64,000 nucleotides of DNA from Helicoverpa zea (lineage: Eukaryota > Arthropoda > Insecta > Lepidoptera > Noctuidae), in assembly GCF_022581195.2 (NCBI RefSeq), contig NC_061471.1, forward strand, positions 4,278,001 to 4,342,000, given 5' to 3'. A model generated the notes under the pieces. The model made no database searches, was not told the origin of the DNA, and worked only from the letters and a program-made list of their open reading frames with translations. Below, one piece after another: positions 1 to 13,246 of this stretch (within the stretch, counting starts at the first letter, position 1; each line of letters opens with the position of its first letter). Both the position numbers and the translations under genes were made by a program.

Positions 1-1370
1 AAAATGTAACGTCGCATCCATTCTCCATGATAATCTACTACTTAACGTCGTCGAATTAATGGGTAAAGATAACATCGCGAGTACTGAAAAAATAACCTGA
101 CCTAACCATACATAGAAGTCATAGTATTTCTACTTCTACTGAATTGATGGTCAAGCTTTTACTACTTTCATTTTAGAAACTCAAAGCTGAAAAAATGAAA
201 AGTTCGTCTAGTCCACAGTTTCAACAAAAAATACGTTTTGTGTTTCAAATTACAAGAACTTTTTATTTTATCGTGCTTTTATGCCCCATATAACAAATCG
301 TTTTAGTTAGGTACTTTTGTTTCAACCAGTTTTTAAGCTCAGCTGACGGAGATAAAAAGAAAATGGCACTACTTGGAACAAATTACGACGAAAAGTAATA
401 CTAATAGCAATGCAAAGACGAAAAGTAATAGAAACAAAACGGTTTGCAAAACGCCTACTATTCACTGACATCGCTATCTGGAAACAAAACACTGTCCTAA
501 ACAGTGGGCAACTGTATTACAAAGATAGGTCTATCAAATAGACGTCGTGCATATCCAGTTTTAACTCAAAGGCGCCTAAACATACCGACCACCAACGTGC
601 ACTACGCTCAGATAGTTTATTGAGCGCATTCCGGCCGACTTCTGCACTGTTTCATCTCGATACATTCATCAAGTGTTTCCGGAGATGTGTGAAAAATTGC
701 AGTGAATGGTACAGTTTGACGCGGCTTCCAGTAATGCGTGGTTATTTGTGAAATGCATTACCTCGCTTTAGTGCATCGTAGCCTAAATTTGTTGAATGGA
801 GTGATTCGTAGTACGAGTGCAATGAGTGCTCGGGAGCATAGCTAATGCTCAGTCATTCGCTCGGAAAACAACACAAGGTGAAGTGTGGAGTGGTTTGTGA
901 GATGTAAATGTGTTGTGGTTTTGATTTAGAATGTTTACCTGAAAACATTACCCTAATGATTTATGGCTACGTCATTTTTTGGAATACTTATCTGCCACAT
1001 ATCTTAATTAGACTATTATTAATAAGCGCATAAAATAAAAATGAAAGAAATTATTTTTTTGTTACTCAAGTCATTCCTGTAAAGACTTAAATTAAATTCT
1101 TAAAGATTTCATTTTCGGTAAACAAACATTTTGTGCTGTCATAACCATTCCACCTTCTCATAACAGTGAAGCAAATGGCACCAGGATGCTGGTACATAAT
1201 AATTAAGGTTTGAAAGCTAGCTGATAAGTGCACGCCAAATTTGGCGTGGCTGTTAATCCTATAACTCCCTGCGGCACACTTGAGCAACAACTTTTGTTCT
1301 GACGCCGACGAACACAGAATTACAAAGGCCTCGGAAAAGATACATTATAAATAAGAAGCATCGTGGATAT
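1..1370. other. No gene seen; AT-rich flank
   Basis: No convincing coding exon on either strand. Positions about 590-960 are visibly less AT-rich than their surroundings and contain several CG dinucleotides, which could fit a noncoding first exon or promoter of a gene lying outside the window, but no splice pattern or reading frame supports this. Confidence 0.4.
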
Positions 1371-1374
1371 GTCT

Positions 1375-1535
1375 AGTAGAGTGTGCAGGTTCTATCCCAG
1401 GTCCTACAAGTATGTTGACTTGGGTAACTTTTTAGAGAACCGCTTCTGGAAGGGCAAAAAACGGACTATCACAATTTAAGTTACTGAGATAAAAATAAGT
1501 GTCCAAGTGTTTATCTTGGACATCAATGACTGCGC
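1375..1535 (+). repeat. Degenerate SINE-like fragment
   Basis: This stretch has a degenerate tRNA B-box-like segment (GGTTCTATCCC) followed by sequence resembling the body of the element at 19505-19885, including a stretch about a rise 'in the form ...CTTGGACATCAATGACTG'. It is a weak, decayed relative of that family. Confidence 0.35.
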
Positions 1536-1839
1536 ATATCTAATGGTAAAGGAAAACATAAAGTCTCTCGTTTTTATTTTAAATAGTTTATTTATTATAA
1601 AATAATATAGTTACATAGGTTAACACCATAAGTTAAAGTTAACACAAGTTTTAAATAGTTATGTTTTTTGTTTTGTTAATTTAGTTTAATTTTAAGTTAA
1701 GTGCAGTATGTACAACGTCGTTTTCTTTTCTTTTCTTTTAATGCATGCTGAGTTTACCTATAAGTGATTGTTACACTATTATTTAGTTACATTACATGTT
1801 ATCATAGTCTTATCAGTGTAAATAATCGTTGGTGAACCA

Positions 1840-1872
1840 AAAATAAATAAAGAAATAAATAAATAAATAAAG
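1840..1872. repeat. AAATA-rich simple repeat
   Basis: Short run of AAATA/AATAAATA units, probably the decayed A-rich tail of a retroelement. No other content of note lies in 1540-2200. Confidence 0.6.
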
Positions 1873-2204
1873 TCGAATCTAAAATACCCCCTATTGTAAA
1901 GTCGGCTAACAACGTAGTAAACAACATAGGCACCTACTGTTCACCGATTAGTGTAAAAGCTCCTTGCATTAGCGTATTTATTGTTCGATAAAAACTGGCA
2001 CACTTGTTCTAGACACGTGCGCCACTTAAAATAATAGGGTTTTGCAGTTTTTTATTGCGCTATATAATTTGTTGGATGTTTTTAATGCTGCTTAATGATA
2101 CTTGACGGTTATCGATTGTTTCGAATATGATAGAAGATTGGTTACAATATTACTTAGATACCTTTATGCCTAAAAGGATCTATAATTTACTCTTTTTTTT
2201 CGAC

Positions 2205-2330
2205 CTTACTTACTAACATTATAAACGAGAAAGTTTGGGTGTCACGGATGTGTAGATGTCACGCAAAAACTACCGAACCAATTGGTTTTTTCCCGAAGCC
2301 ATACATCATAATAAAATATAGGCTATTGAC
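2205..2330 (+). repeat. RTE-like LINE 3' remnant
   Basis: Contains the phrases 'ATTATAAACGAGAAAGTTTG', 'CACGCAAAAACTACCGAACC' and 'TAGGCTATTGACACTGGC', which resemble a very common lepidopteran 3' UTR motif of RTE-type non-LTR elements. It is decayed and has no coding sequence. Family assignment is from memory of similar moth sequences, not from a search. Confidence 0.45.
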
Positions 2331-3981
2331 ACTGGCTACTTTTTATGCGGATACAAGAAGAAGTTGTATTGTGTTAAAAAAACTAAGTGCCTACCTACAA
2401 TGATGCCACTGAACAAACGGTTAAGACAGTTACAGTAAATTGTATTAAATGTCGTCCATACCTAAATACAAATACTAATTTAAATTGTTTTCATTCTCAT
2501 AATAAACGCTGTCAAATACACATAAAACTTGAATTAAATCCCTACGACCAATAAAATAAGTATAAAAAAAAACTACAACTCAATAAAATAAAACCAGAAA
2601 ACAAAACAAAATGAACGAGACGTTTAGAAACAATAGTTTTAGATGCGTCCTCGTGGCCACTCCAAACGACAAAGATATGGGTCAGTGTCGGCAGAGAAAT
2701 AAAAATATCCACTTGAGTCTATATCGAACGTTACCCTTTTCATCTCCGCTAGTGTAGAAGTAAGATGTCACGCAACTCGATAGTCCGACCGCTTTGTATT
2801 TATACAGATGTCGATAAGTTTTATCGATAAATGCTAGGCACTATTTGTTTTAGAAAGTTATTTAATGTTGAAGTTTAACACTTGTAATTGTGTATGTGTT
2901 ACTAAAATATGAAGCTTTTTTATAAGTAGTTTTGAAAAAATCTATATTTCGTTTTGGGGTTTATCAAAAAGCTTTATTATCGAAGAAATTATGTGTATGT
3001 GTTGTAATGTAAAATTACTGTTTCACTTCATATTCTTAAAACGTGCAATTAGCGCAACCTAATTCACCACCATTCTTTATTTAAATCGATAAAATCTCGG
3101 ACAAACAAACAACTGAAACAACTTCTGCATAAACATTGGGTTGCATTTTATATCATTGCATTTGATATCAATGTACATAAATACTTACCCAACTAGATAT
3201 GTAGGTACTAACCTAAATATTTTTTCATGATCCCCTAAGGAAGGATTCGATAAAGATCTGACTGCATAGTAAACCTCACAAGAAGGACATAAAGCACTTC
3301 CCTACTCTCCCCATATGCGCAGCGTCCCCATGGGATGAAGATTAACCATTATACCTTTTCTTACAATAACGGCATCGGGGAATACAAAAATGCAAGTAAA
3401 AATAAAACTGAAATGTCATTGTGTTGTAGGGGTACAGAAAAATGAGTAAAATTACATCATTTAACTAGATTTACTACTACCTACTAATACTACACCTATT
3501 AGATACAATAACTACCGAAGCTACAGTTTATCTAACTAAATAAAATAAAAGCACCAGAAGAAACTTCGAACAGTTTTCATCCATAAAAGTGACACTATCC
3601 TTTCTCCACCTAAAACATATCTTTGTATCACTAATCGATATTGTGATTAAATATTAATATTATAAACTTTCTGACCACTTTATAACATTACCAGAGTCTC
3701 CACAAAATACCTAATTAATGTCTTGAACCTCTACAAAAAAATTGTCCGCTCGTTTGAGACGTACAGTGCCATCTGTTGTTAAAAGCACAAACTACATGGC
3801 CACTACTACGAGTAAACTTCGAGTGTATGGTGTAGATAGAAGTCGGAGCCACAATGCTTTACACTTAATTATAATTATACTTAGGAGATCGCAGGTTTAC
3901 CGGCTCTGAAAGTGAAACGAATTAAAGTAAACACACACTCACTTCTTAGGTCACAGCTATCTCCATAGGTATGTAGTTAGG
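2331..3981. other. No gene seen; AT-rich intergenic DNA
   Basis: AT-rich sequence with many short TAGGTAC-type words frequent in noctuid noncoding DNA. An ATG in good context at 2611 opens only a short frame; see the rejected list. Confidence 0.5.
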
Positions 3982-4212
3982 TATAGTTCGGCCATTCAGA
4001 GAATGCGTTCCTGACACGTCGCGATTGAACTGACGACGTAATAACATTCATTGATTATTGATATAATAATGTTGTTTTAATGCTCCTCAATTGTTAAAAC
4101 GGTAAACAACCAGCAAAAATATTTTTATCGTAACTGCAACGCCATTGCAAAGTTACGTCGTCAGTTCAATCGCGACGTGTCAGGAACGCATTCTCTGAAT
4201 GGCCGAACTATA
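3982..4212. mobile_element. MITE with perfect 60-bp terminal inverted repeats
   Basis: Positions 3982-4041 are an exact reverse complement of 4153-4212, so the 231-bp element is two 60-bp arms separated by a 111-bp AT-rich centre. The arms begin TATAGTTCGG and end CCGAACTATA. Because the outer bases are themselves TA, a TA target-site duplication (Tc1/mariner style) is possible but cannot be separated from the repeat. There is no transposase frame, so the element is non-autonomous. Perfect arm identity suggests a young insertion or strong hairpin homogenisation. Confidence 0.88.
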
Positions 4213-7200
4213 GATACAAATATTTCACTCAGTTCAGAACTTTTACCGTGACAATTCTGATATATGTAGGAGCAGGAAAATGTCAGATCATATCTACTTA
4301 AGCCAATTGTCTGCATCTTCGTTCTCAAGGATTCTCTACATCTAGGCCAATCCACGGATGAGTCTTCTCCGAATATGGCGTTGTAAAATGAAATCGTAAC
4401 TTCTCACAATTTCCGTGGCCTTTCAATCAGTACGACAAGATCTGCGATGAAGCTATTAATGTGGTGACAAATGGCTTGTTATGACTGCGACTGTACACCG
4501 TGCCAGGTGCTCCAATTTACATTTTGGACTAGCCATGTCTCGGTACCTGATGACATATCAATTACGATCTATTAATAGACAGACAGACATACATGTCTGC
4601 TCGGATTTATATGAGTCAGTGTACTGTTAATTTTTTAGTTTAAAATATAATTCGTTCTGTATCTACATATTAATCGCTACGCGATCAGGGAATTTTCCAT
4701 GAGCTCTCTATATTTGCGGGACTATTGACTAGTTTTGGCTTTAACATTATTTTTCTTGATGCAAATAAAGGAATATTTAACTTTCTATTCAACATTTTCC
4801 TCTCTATTTTCATCAGAATGTTTGTATTTACAGTTCGCGATGAAAATTATAGATGGCGCTCAAGTCTACGTTCTTTGATGGCATGAAGGAAGTACTACTT
4901 AATAATTGGTGTATATTGTTGTGTATAAAATAACCCAATAAATCAATATCAACTTTATTGTGGTAATAACTTATGAGGTAACTACATAATATTTTTTATG
5001 TATTTGAAATTAAACCATTAAACCTCAAACAATATGAGTATGTAATAAGATTTCAAATAATTACATAATTTGAATATCAAGTTTATTGTGATTAATTAGC
5101 CTTAGCTTTATTAAATGTAGTAGACATGTCTATTGGAAGCAAGATGATTATAAAAACCTTGTTTTTCCTTCATACATGTTGGTATAGTACTGTAAATATG
5201 TTATATCTTCAATTTGGAAGTCCTCCACCAATATATGAGGGCCGAGAAAATCTTCTACTTTAATGAAAGAATTCTTTAATTTTGTGTCGCTCATTTCTTG
5301 TTCTTGATGGTAGAACTGACAGCTCAGTATCAAAACATAACCCTTTTATTAAAAAAAAGTATTTCAATGTTTGTCCTTTTGCACCAGCATTAATTAAAAC
5401 AGATATAAAACCTTATATCTGTTTAAATTATTATATAAGAAGAAGAAGAAAACCTCTACAGTACTTACATCTACCTAATAGCTAATAGACATGTTGTTAG
5501 TACTTAGTCGTTTACGGCAACAATTATGTACATTTTCTATAGAAAAAATCACAATACTAGGCCATAGATTTATGCCTGGTTGTCAGATTCTGAATAATGT
5601 TACACTTCTCTCTCCAAATCTAATCTAATCTAAAAAAAAAGGTTGTAAGTAAATTAATCCAAGACAGATAAAAAACCCAGAACATTTTTTGTCTTTAAAG
5701 AAATAATGATTATAAATGAGTTATTTACAATAGACTTATCAGTTATTTAGAACATCTTTCTGAAAAACACTGATACCTTGAGTAGGTACATCAGTAGGTA
5801 CATCAGGCTTCATCAGGCTAGACTAGAAATCGACCACATCATGGTAAGGAAAAGGATGGACAGATGATGAAGAATTTTACTTTATTGACTATATTAATAT
5901 AAGTACCTATTTCCTCAAAATGATGTAATGTAACACGACTATATACCCAATACTAATAAATTATCTAATTTTATGCCTGAAAACCCCCAGCAGAGATATA
6001 ACGGCAATATTACGAGGAAGGAAGGTGTAAAATGTATTATGAATGAACGTGGCCTTATAAGGTGATTGACTGTATTTACCTTTGAATACGTAATTCCAAT
6101 GGTTAGTTTCCTAATTCAGTCTGTGCTATACTGATCCATTTAAATAAATACCTATGTAAAATGGATCGCCAAGTGTTGCTAAGGGCAATACTAGAAAAGA
6201 GCTGAATTATTTAATAGATAAAATTTTATTTAGAAATAGATGGGACGTTACCTAAGGATGGCTGAGTATTCACGATTCGCGAAGTAGTTCAATGAAACAC
6301 ACAAAAACAGCAAGAAACAGCTAGTTAATATATAAAAAACCTAACTGTGTGACTGAAGCTTTTAATTAACCTATCACCAAACATGATAATCTGCTCTTAT
6401 ATGGCGATGACGCTTTAGTTAATCAGTTGCAATGATTAATATTAATACCAATTATATGAGTTCACCGGAACAGGCAAAAACTAGGTGAGTAAATGAAAAA
6501 AAAATCTGATGGCTAATGTGTTTGAGTCATTTAATTCCATAGAAATCTAATAGGCGTCATTGTCGCACTGATTTAGTTAGCAATTTCCTTGATTAATGCC
6601 GAGGTCAATATCTATCACATACATATAAATTATTGTCTAGGTAATAGCGGTCCGTTCAATGTGTGCCCGTTTATGGAATTATAGGTTACTTTCCTCATGA
6701 ATCACTCTGTCTGTTGGTGGAAACTGTCTCAGAATCCGTGTAGTCCTCAGTACTTTTCAAGTATATTGTGGACATAAAATATTTTTTATCTTCTCCTTGT
6801 TTTGTAGGTTTATTTTTTTTTTTAAAGCTATATGTCTCTAACATTGAATCATTAAAAATCTAAGGCTTTTCCTACTGGGATTTTACAACATCAAAATCGT
6901 CTGCTTTCCAACTACCAGCAAAATACAGTTCTTTTAAAATTGCATTCAACCAATGAAGCTGTGTAACAGGCACTGTAAGCTCCACGTAAAGCCAGATAAG
7001 TTCATCAATAAATAAATCTGAACATCATTACATAGATGGAAAATAAATTAATAATAACAAACCGAAATGAATTCGTTTTAATCTGTTCAAAGTGAATGAA
7101 ATATTTCCAATGATTGCATACAATTTTGCGATTTACAGCATAAAGCTCCGTATTGAATGAGAGGGCTCCAAATTATTTTGTTTTCACGGTGACGTGTTGA

Positions 7201-8295
7201 AACTATTCAGGGAATGGAAAATGGCGGCACGGTAAAGCCCGACTGTGGCTGTAATACCAGCTATTAAAATTATTTAATATCTTTGACAAGAAGATTAAAA
7301 TATGCTATTCATGCGCAATGTTATTACTGACTGAGTCGGCTCGCGTCGAATGCTTTCCAGTAGGTTATTTTGTTTCAGTTAATTTGAAAATGTTGTGAAC
7401 CTTTGAAGGCTTTTGGGCTCAGTCTCAATAGATTTTTTTACAGAATTAAAATTATTATAGGTAATGCTTTATAGAGTTAATCAATTCGTATCACATTTTG
7501 ATAGCATTGTGTGGCTGTACGCATGTTTTGTCGTAAGTAGAGTACGGTCAAAGCTTCAATAAAAAGGGTTTAAAAAACAAATTTCTACATAAGTGCTCCT
7601 TATACACTGCCGTGTTTGCCTAAAGTGAACGTTGATCGTATATTATGTATAAGTAGTATGTACATAGTTCCTTTAATTATAGTGTTGTTATTAACACCAA
7701 CTAATAACACAGCATTAAGTATTTATATGTATCCACTTACGAATGGAATTCGCCTTAAAATTAGTGCATGCCGGATATATTTTGTTATCACGGCTCTTTG
7801 TCTCACAAAGGATATTAGATATCAACGTTTTACTGCCGCGAACTTTTATTGAAATACTTGCAAAATGTCATGTTTTCCTAAAAATATTTTTTGACTGTTT
7901 ATAAAGTGACTATTAAACCCCCTGAAGATTTAAGACCCCGTGTACCTTCAGGTATACCTACATACATTATGTTCCTATAATAACAATTATCCATTCTATA
8001 TAGTTCAATAGCTTGTGTTGTTTCTATATTTTTTTACCTATGGAAGATTAAGGACTTCGGAACACGTGATATTTATAACTTCTAAATAACACAAACTCGA
8101 TTCACAATCATATGTCATTAAACTGTCAGACTATACTTAGGTACCTACGTAGATTTAATATCTGCAATTTGCACATTGACTAACATCGACATTAATAATT
8201 CAAACAAGATTAACATAATCATAAGTCCACCTATCTATAAGTACGTATCTTCTATAACAGTTAAATTAGTTTAATGGTCAGGTAACCATCCTATA
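4213..8295. other. No gene seen; intergenic DNA
   Basis: No coding exon recognised on either strand. The short open frames here have no recognisable composition or motifs. A short AGA run sits near 5440-5452. A small local direct repeat (GTAGGTACATCA twice) occurs around 5785-5806. Confidence 0.5.
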
Positions 8296-8530
8296 TTAAT
8301 TTTAGTTCACTATCATAAATGCGAAAGGATATCTGTCACACTTAAAGTATTGTACCGATTTAAATGAGCACACAGATTATAGTCAAGAACTTAAGAAAGG
8401 ATGTAGGCTTGTTTTTATCCAGGTGCGGGAAATAGTTCCCTCGGGAAGCGGGTGTGAATCGCTGGTACGGATATAAATTGTATAGACTACCAAGTAGGTA
8501 CGACTGTGTGTTCGATTCTGTGACAGGCTT
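8296..8530 (+). repeat. RTE-like LINE 3' remnant
   Basis: Contains 'ATAAATGCGAAAGGATATCTG' style wording followed by 'TTTTTATCCAGGTGCGGGAA' and 'TAGTTCCCTCGGGAAGCGGG', typical of degraded RTE-type 3' ends in moths. It has no coding capacity. Classification is inferred from pattern memory. Confidence 0.4.
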
Positions 8531-10070
8531 TCTGGGTAACTTATCTATAACGGAGAAAGGAACCAATGTAAGGAAATCTGTCTGTAATCGCCCATCCGCC
8601 TTGAGCAAGCATGATGATTAACGTAATTCTTCTCTGTCTGATAAGATGTCTGTGCCCTTCACGACTATGAATAAGGCTGATGATGAGACCGGACTCATGA
8701 TTCACCCATTCTTCACTGAAAACCGCTTATTGTTCTCTCGAGTATATCGTATTATGTATTAATTTACATATGTGGTTTATTAATTGCGTATGTTGTTTAT
8801 ACTATTGGTCCTTAATAATAAATTTAAACCCAAATCCCGAAGTACATAAAATGGGGAAAGTTTACAAATTATGACCACACTTTCCTTACATTTACGTACT
8901 TATATTATGGTACTTCTGGAAAATCTGTTCGATGACGTGTACTGACGTGGAATATTAATTGATGATGTATTTAAATGACGACAAAAATCATGCTTACGTA
9001 CAAACCTTATTCCTTTTGTTGTAAAATACATTGTTGTACATACGTAGGTTGCGATACTTAATTCTTTTTGAAGTCATAAAGTCATACAGTCACAAACATT
9101 ACATCTTTTTACACAAACAAACCTATTTAGAAACTATTAACAAAAACTATTCTTTAATAAAAATGATAGACATACACATTATCGACATGTAGAAGTAACA
9201 ATGCAAGATCAATTTGACTTTTAATAACGGTCAAGTTAACCTTGCCGTTAGGTTTAGGTTTAAAGAATTTATTCTCATAAGAACAATTAAGTTAGCCTAA
9301 AGCCTATTGTAAATAAATATACAGTTACAAAAGTACTGTCCTTGTTCAGTTGTATTGGTTGCATCGATAGTTACCGACATGAAATCTGGGAATCCCCAAT
9401 AGCTGTAAATGAGAATCCAGAATCTGTGGTGTATGTCTTGATTTTTATCAATTAATAGTGAAATGTTAACCTATGTTCAACACCCATATTTCTGCTGGGT
9501 TTGACAACCGTGGAGGAGTTAAGCCCATGGTTATACTAAGGCAGAAAATATCTTTATATCCATTCAATATACTGGCCAGTCTGCCTATACATAGGTTTAA
9601 CAATAGATAGCTTTTAACAGTTTATCTGGATACAAGAAGAAGCTAAGAAAAGATACCTTAAATCCCATTCATCCCCATGTCTTTCATAGGTTAATCATAT
9701 TATGACGAGATCTTTAACAAATTGTGAATATTATATTATCATTCTGATAGGTATGTAATTATTATAATATTAGTAGTAAACATGTCACCGATTTCCTTAA
9801 CATATTCACAAACTGGTTGTTCTGCAAGGTTGTTCACTTGATGAAAAATATATTTATTGGCTTGTCTTGTATAAAAACATGTTGCCATTCTACGATACAT
9901 GTTATTAAAAGTATGTTGATCTATATCAATAATTATTATATTTTGTTTTTATTCAAAATTGCACATTTAGCCTTATATTATTATTTTTATATCCTACATG
10001 CTTCGCAGAAAAATCTGCTTGTTCTTGTACATCACTAACACTGACAAGATAACACAAAAAAAAATACAGA
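8531..10070. other. No gene seen; downstream flank of peptide gene A
   Basis: AT-rich, no recognisable exon or RNA gene. The 3' flank of peptide gene A, about 10,080-10,105, resembles the 3' flank of gene B at 13,247-13,270 (both contain TTTAATAAATATTAAATAAC), so the two genes were duplicated together with downstream sequence. Confidence 0.5.
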
Positions 10071-10208
10071 AATAATTAAAATTCATTTAATAAATATTAA
10101 ATAACATATAACATTTGTAGGAAATATCACATCACAGTCTTGTAAAAGATATGAACGTTCTAAAAACTTAGCTTTAGGTCACAGGTTTGTCTGATTATAC
10201 ACTTTAAA

Positions 10209-10565
10209 CTAATAATCGTCAGGGAAGCAGAATCCTCCTGTTCTTGTGTAACCAGCAGGACAGGCTCCCACTCGGATGTTGTTCCTCGATCCGATAGTCG
10301 GCACGACTTCTGTCGAGGAATCTCCAGTCTTCCTCGGCACTCTGCTTGAACGCTCCTCCAACAACAACAAGACTTGCTTGTCTTTCTCGTCCACGTCAAT
10401 CTTCATTGAAGACACTGGGTGTTGGTCACCCTTATTCTTCACTGTGATCTCCACCACCATGCCCTCCGGTGATAAAGGCACTTCATGGTGTTTGAGGACG
10501 TGATTGTCGATGCTCGCGACTAGTGCCAGGCACACGGCGATCTTCACGCACATATTTGTATACAT
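10209..10565 (-). CDS. Stress-responsive peptide (uENF)-like cytokine precursor A
   Basis: A 118-residue single-exon precursor. The ATG at 10565 opens a hydrophobic secretion signal (about residues 5-20, CVKIAVCLALVAS), then a charged propeptide rich in Lys, Glu and Asp. The last ~24 residues hold one two-cysteine loop, C-x10-C, reading CPAGYTRTGGFC and followed by FPDDY. ENF-family insect cytokines (growth-blocking, paralytic and stress-responsive peptides) are made as such precursors, cut after a basic residue and held by one disulfide. The P-D-D-Y ending specifically matches the stress-responsive or unusual-ENF branch known from Spodoptera. Release after the Arg before NNIRVG is inferred. 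First of four tandem minus-strand paralogues, closest to gene B. A role in haemocyte or stress signalling is inferred from the family. Confidence 0.78.
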   Translation of the reverse strand: MYTNMCVKIAVCLALVASIDNHVLKHHEVPLSPEGMVVEITVKNKGDQHPVSSMKIDVDEKDKQVLLLLEERSSRVPRKTGDSSTEVVPTIGSRNNIRVGACPAGYTRTGGFCFPDDY

Positions 10566-10635
10566 TTTTGTACTATTGATGTGATGAACGAACGGTGGCC
10601 AGATACGGAGTGTCGCCCTGCGATCGAGTCGTTCG

Positions 10636-10642
10636 TTATATA
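10636..10642 (-). promoter_or_regulatory. TATA box of peptide gene A
   Basis: On the minus strand the sequence reads TATATAA about 70 bp before the ATG at 10565. This spacing suits a short 5' UTR. Every member of the cluster has a similar TATA motif, fitting inducible, tissue-restricted expression. Confidence 0.6.
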
Positions 10643-10659
10643 CTCGTTAAGGCAAGTTT

Positions 10660-11603
10660 GAGAAGTTGTGCGTCTTATATTACGCATAGGTACTAACTAA
10701 TTCAGGGGAATAAAAGACGACACTGCGAGTGAATCATTTGATGACGATTGGTACAGAGCTATCGAGTGCTACAACGTCACAAATGACGTTTCTATTGAAG
10801 TTCGATTTATGTAATTTCTTTAATGAGTGAAATTAATATTTAATTTTAAATTAATATTTATTAATTAGGGGGCATTCTTTGGAAAAGCTGCCTGGAACCA
10901 AAATTCTTTCACTGATAGGTAGCTACAATGTTCTTGAGTGCCATAGGCTATATTTTATCCCGGTATCGGCTGTAGTTCCTTCGGGACGCGGCTGAAACTG
11001 CGGGAAAACGGCTAGTAAAAAATAATGTTGATAAAAACAAAAGTAAAGTTCCATTTTTTATGACGGCTTGAAATGGTTTCAAAAAAGGGATTGGTCGTTC
11101 CTGGGCTATCGGCGGCCCGTTGCGAAATTGGTATCAAACTAAGTATAGGTAGCTGTAGTAATTAAGAATAACTTTAACTATTAGCGTTATCCCGAACTAT
11201 TAGCGTACTGTTAGCGACTGCCAGCCTCTTGGGTACGCTCCCAGTCGACAGCGATGGGGATGAATTTTTTGACGCTTTTTAGTTTTACTAGGATAGTTTT
11301 GTATATGTATTGTAAATATCTATGTAAATTTAGGAAAATAGATATTCGCATATTAATTTGTGCATCAGAAATGTATGAGGTAATTTAATCCATTCAATTA
11401 TTCGTAGTTTTTGATGTTTACTTAATTCTGAGCTTTTAAAAGACTTAATTATGCCTTGTTCAGGTATTGGATTTTTATTTATAATCAATCATGATCATCC
11501 AATATAGGTTTTTGAAAAAGTTATATTTTTGGATTTTGTACTTGTAAGAAAAGGAGCTCGTCGCTATTATAAATAGCGATTTCTCTCATGTTACAGGAAG
11601 CAC
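10660..11603. other. Intergenic DNA with a decayed RTE-like fragment
   Basis: No gene is seen. Around 10,935-11,015 the sequence 'TTTTATCCCGGTATCGGCTG ... TTCCTTCGGGACGCGGCTG' resembles decayed RTE-type 3' ends also seen elsewhere in the window. Confidence 0.4.
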
Positions 11604-11760
11604 CTTTTTTCTAGCGATGACAATAATCATCAATTGACCCCTCCGGTTGTGGGTTAGCAGCGATGAGGGAGTGTGAGACTTTTACTGTCTAAAAATCCAA
11701 CGTGTTCCTTCATAGGTCTTTTATGTACCAGGGCCGCGGTTACTCTTTCGAGCAATCAAG
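11604..11760 (-). mobile_element. 5'-truncated R1-like LINE 3' end (same family as 29172-30294)
   Basis: About 155 bp that closely parallel the 3' UTR of the larger LINE copy near 29,180-29,315. Shared blocks include GTGGGTTAGCAGCG, GATGAGGGAGTGTGAGAC versus GGTGAGGGAGTGTCAGAC, and TTTTATGTACCAGGGCCGCG. A T-run at 11604-11610 marks the A-tail when read on the minus strand. Similarity stops near 11,760, so this is a severely 5'-truncated copy. A short near-match flank (AAGCACC / AAGCGCC) could be a decayed target-site duplication. Confidence 0.7.
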
Positions 11761-13246
11761 CGCCTCAAACTGTGATTATATGGTCCCAGCTGAGTTTGTA
11801 CATCTAAAGACAGTTGTTATGATTAGTACGAAGCCAATTAATTAAGGCGTACCTGGTAACTGGATTGCGTTACACAAGGTGCCAGAAAAGTTCTAAAGTT
11901 GAGAAACAAAAACTTTTTTTCGGTTTTGAAGTACACCATGGCGATAGAACATAAAAACAGTAAATACAAGGTGTTGATTTGCATTTGTGCCATAGTTCAG
12001 GAGGAGGACATACAATACGTAAATAATCGATTGGAATTACAGTAGATGGGAAATAACTAATATGCACTGCTTTTTTTGTCATTGTAATGTCGTGGTATTT
12101 CCGAAGTAATCCAATTTTATGAATGAAATTTATGAGTGATCGTTGCGTATGCTTTGTGTTTGCGTTTGTGTGAGGGTGCAGCACGGTTTTAACGCCAGTA
12201 ACATACGCGCCAAGTTTAAATAAGGCTAGATGACATTTACGGAATTCCGAAAAAAAAATAAAGAAAAAAAAATACGTACCAATTTTTTTATTGATTTGGG
12301 TCGAGAATCATTAGCATAATTACCTCCTTGAATATGGCACGGATGCAAATCAACAGCTTGTATATTACCATACTGCATTCGTTGGTACTAAAATCATCGC
12401 TGGCCCCTGATACCCCAGGGTCCATTGTATTGTTGCCCATTGTACTTTAAATATTATTATATATTATTTGAATGGCACATTTCATTGCTTTCAAACATGT
12501 GCAACGACGTTATATGAAAGAGCATACTTACTAGCCATTGTCATCAAGTCAGGATAAGATGACGATAACCTTGAGAACCATCGGGTGAAAACTTGATATT
12601 TGTGTGACTGTGTATGTACGTATACCTGCCGGTTGTTTCTACATAACCGTTTGTACCTTACCTAAAGATACGACGGAACAGACGACTACCTACCATGATT
12701 TTTAATTTTAATTTATTTTACATTTAATTCGTGTTGACAAAACTTTTACACTTTATAGCACAGTTTATAGCGGCTACCTCGTGTTTCTGCATATTTTATT
12801 CATATCTAAAAGAACTTTACTCTACTATTATTGCCACTATGGGTATTCAAAATAAGTATATATAGTTCTGAACTATCCAAAAAAATAGTTTACAAATAGA
12901 AGAAAAGGGAAAATACAACTTTTGACCTGACTCTAGAATTCAGTGGCAAAATAAGCAGTCAACAGATCTGCAGACACCGACTTCTAACAATTTCTATTTA
13001 TAATATTTTAGCACCATAAAGGTTAGCATTTTATAACCTACGAATGTTATTAATACCATTTGCATCCATCCAATTATAACTATAAACATTTATTAAAACA
13101 AATCGAACAGAAGTGGCATGAAAGAGCTTTTTCTTCACCTATAAATACTTACATTATCTTCACGGTCCTTCTAGGATATGCAATAAACATAAAAAAAATT
13201 GGGAACAGACAAAAATAAATAAAACAGGTTAATTTAACAACTAAAA
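11761..13246. other. No gene seen between peptide genes A and B
   Basis: AT-rich intergenic DNA. A 104-codon open frame at 11,870-12,184 (minus) has no family features and ordinary noncoding composition. An A-rich run lies near 12,250-12,275. Confidence 0.45.

Noticed and set aside
2611..2760. ATG in good context (MNETFRNNSF...) that might be a first coding exon
   Set aside because: The frame ends after about 50 codons, the composition is unremarkable, and no downstream exon that would join it in phase could be identified.
11870..12184. 104-codon minus-strand frame between peptide genes
   Set aside because: No signal peptide, no domain-like composition and no promoter or paralogue; ordinary chance frame.
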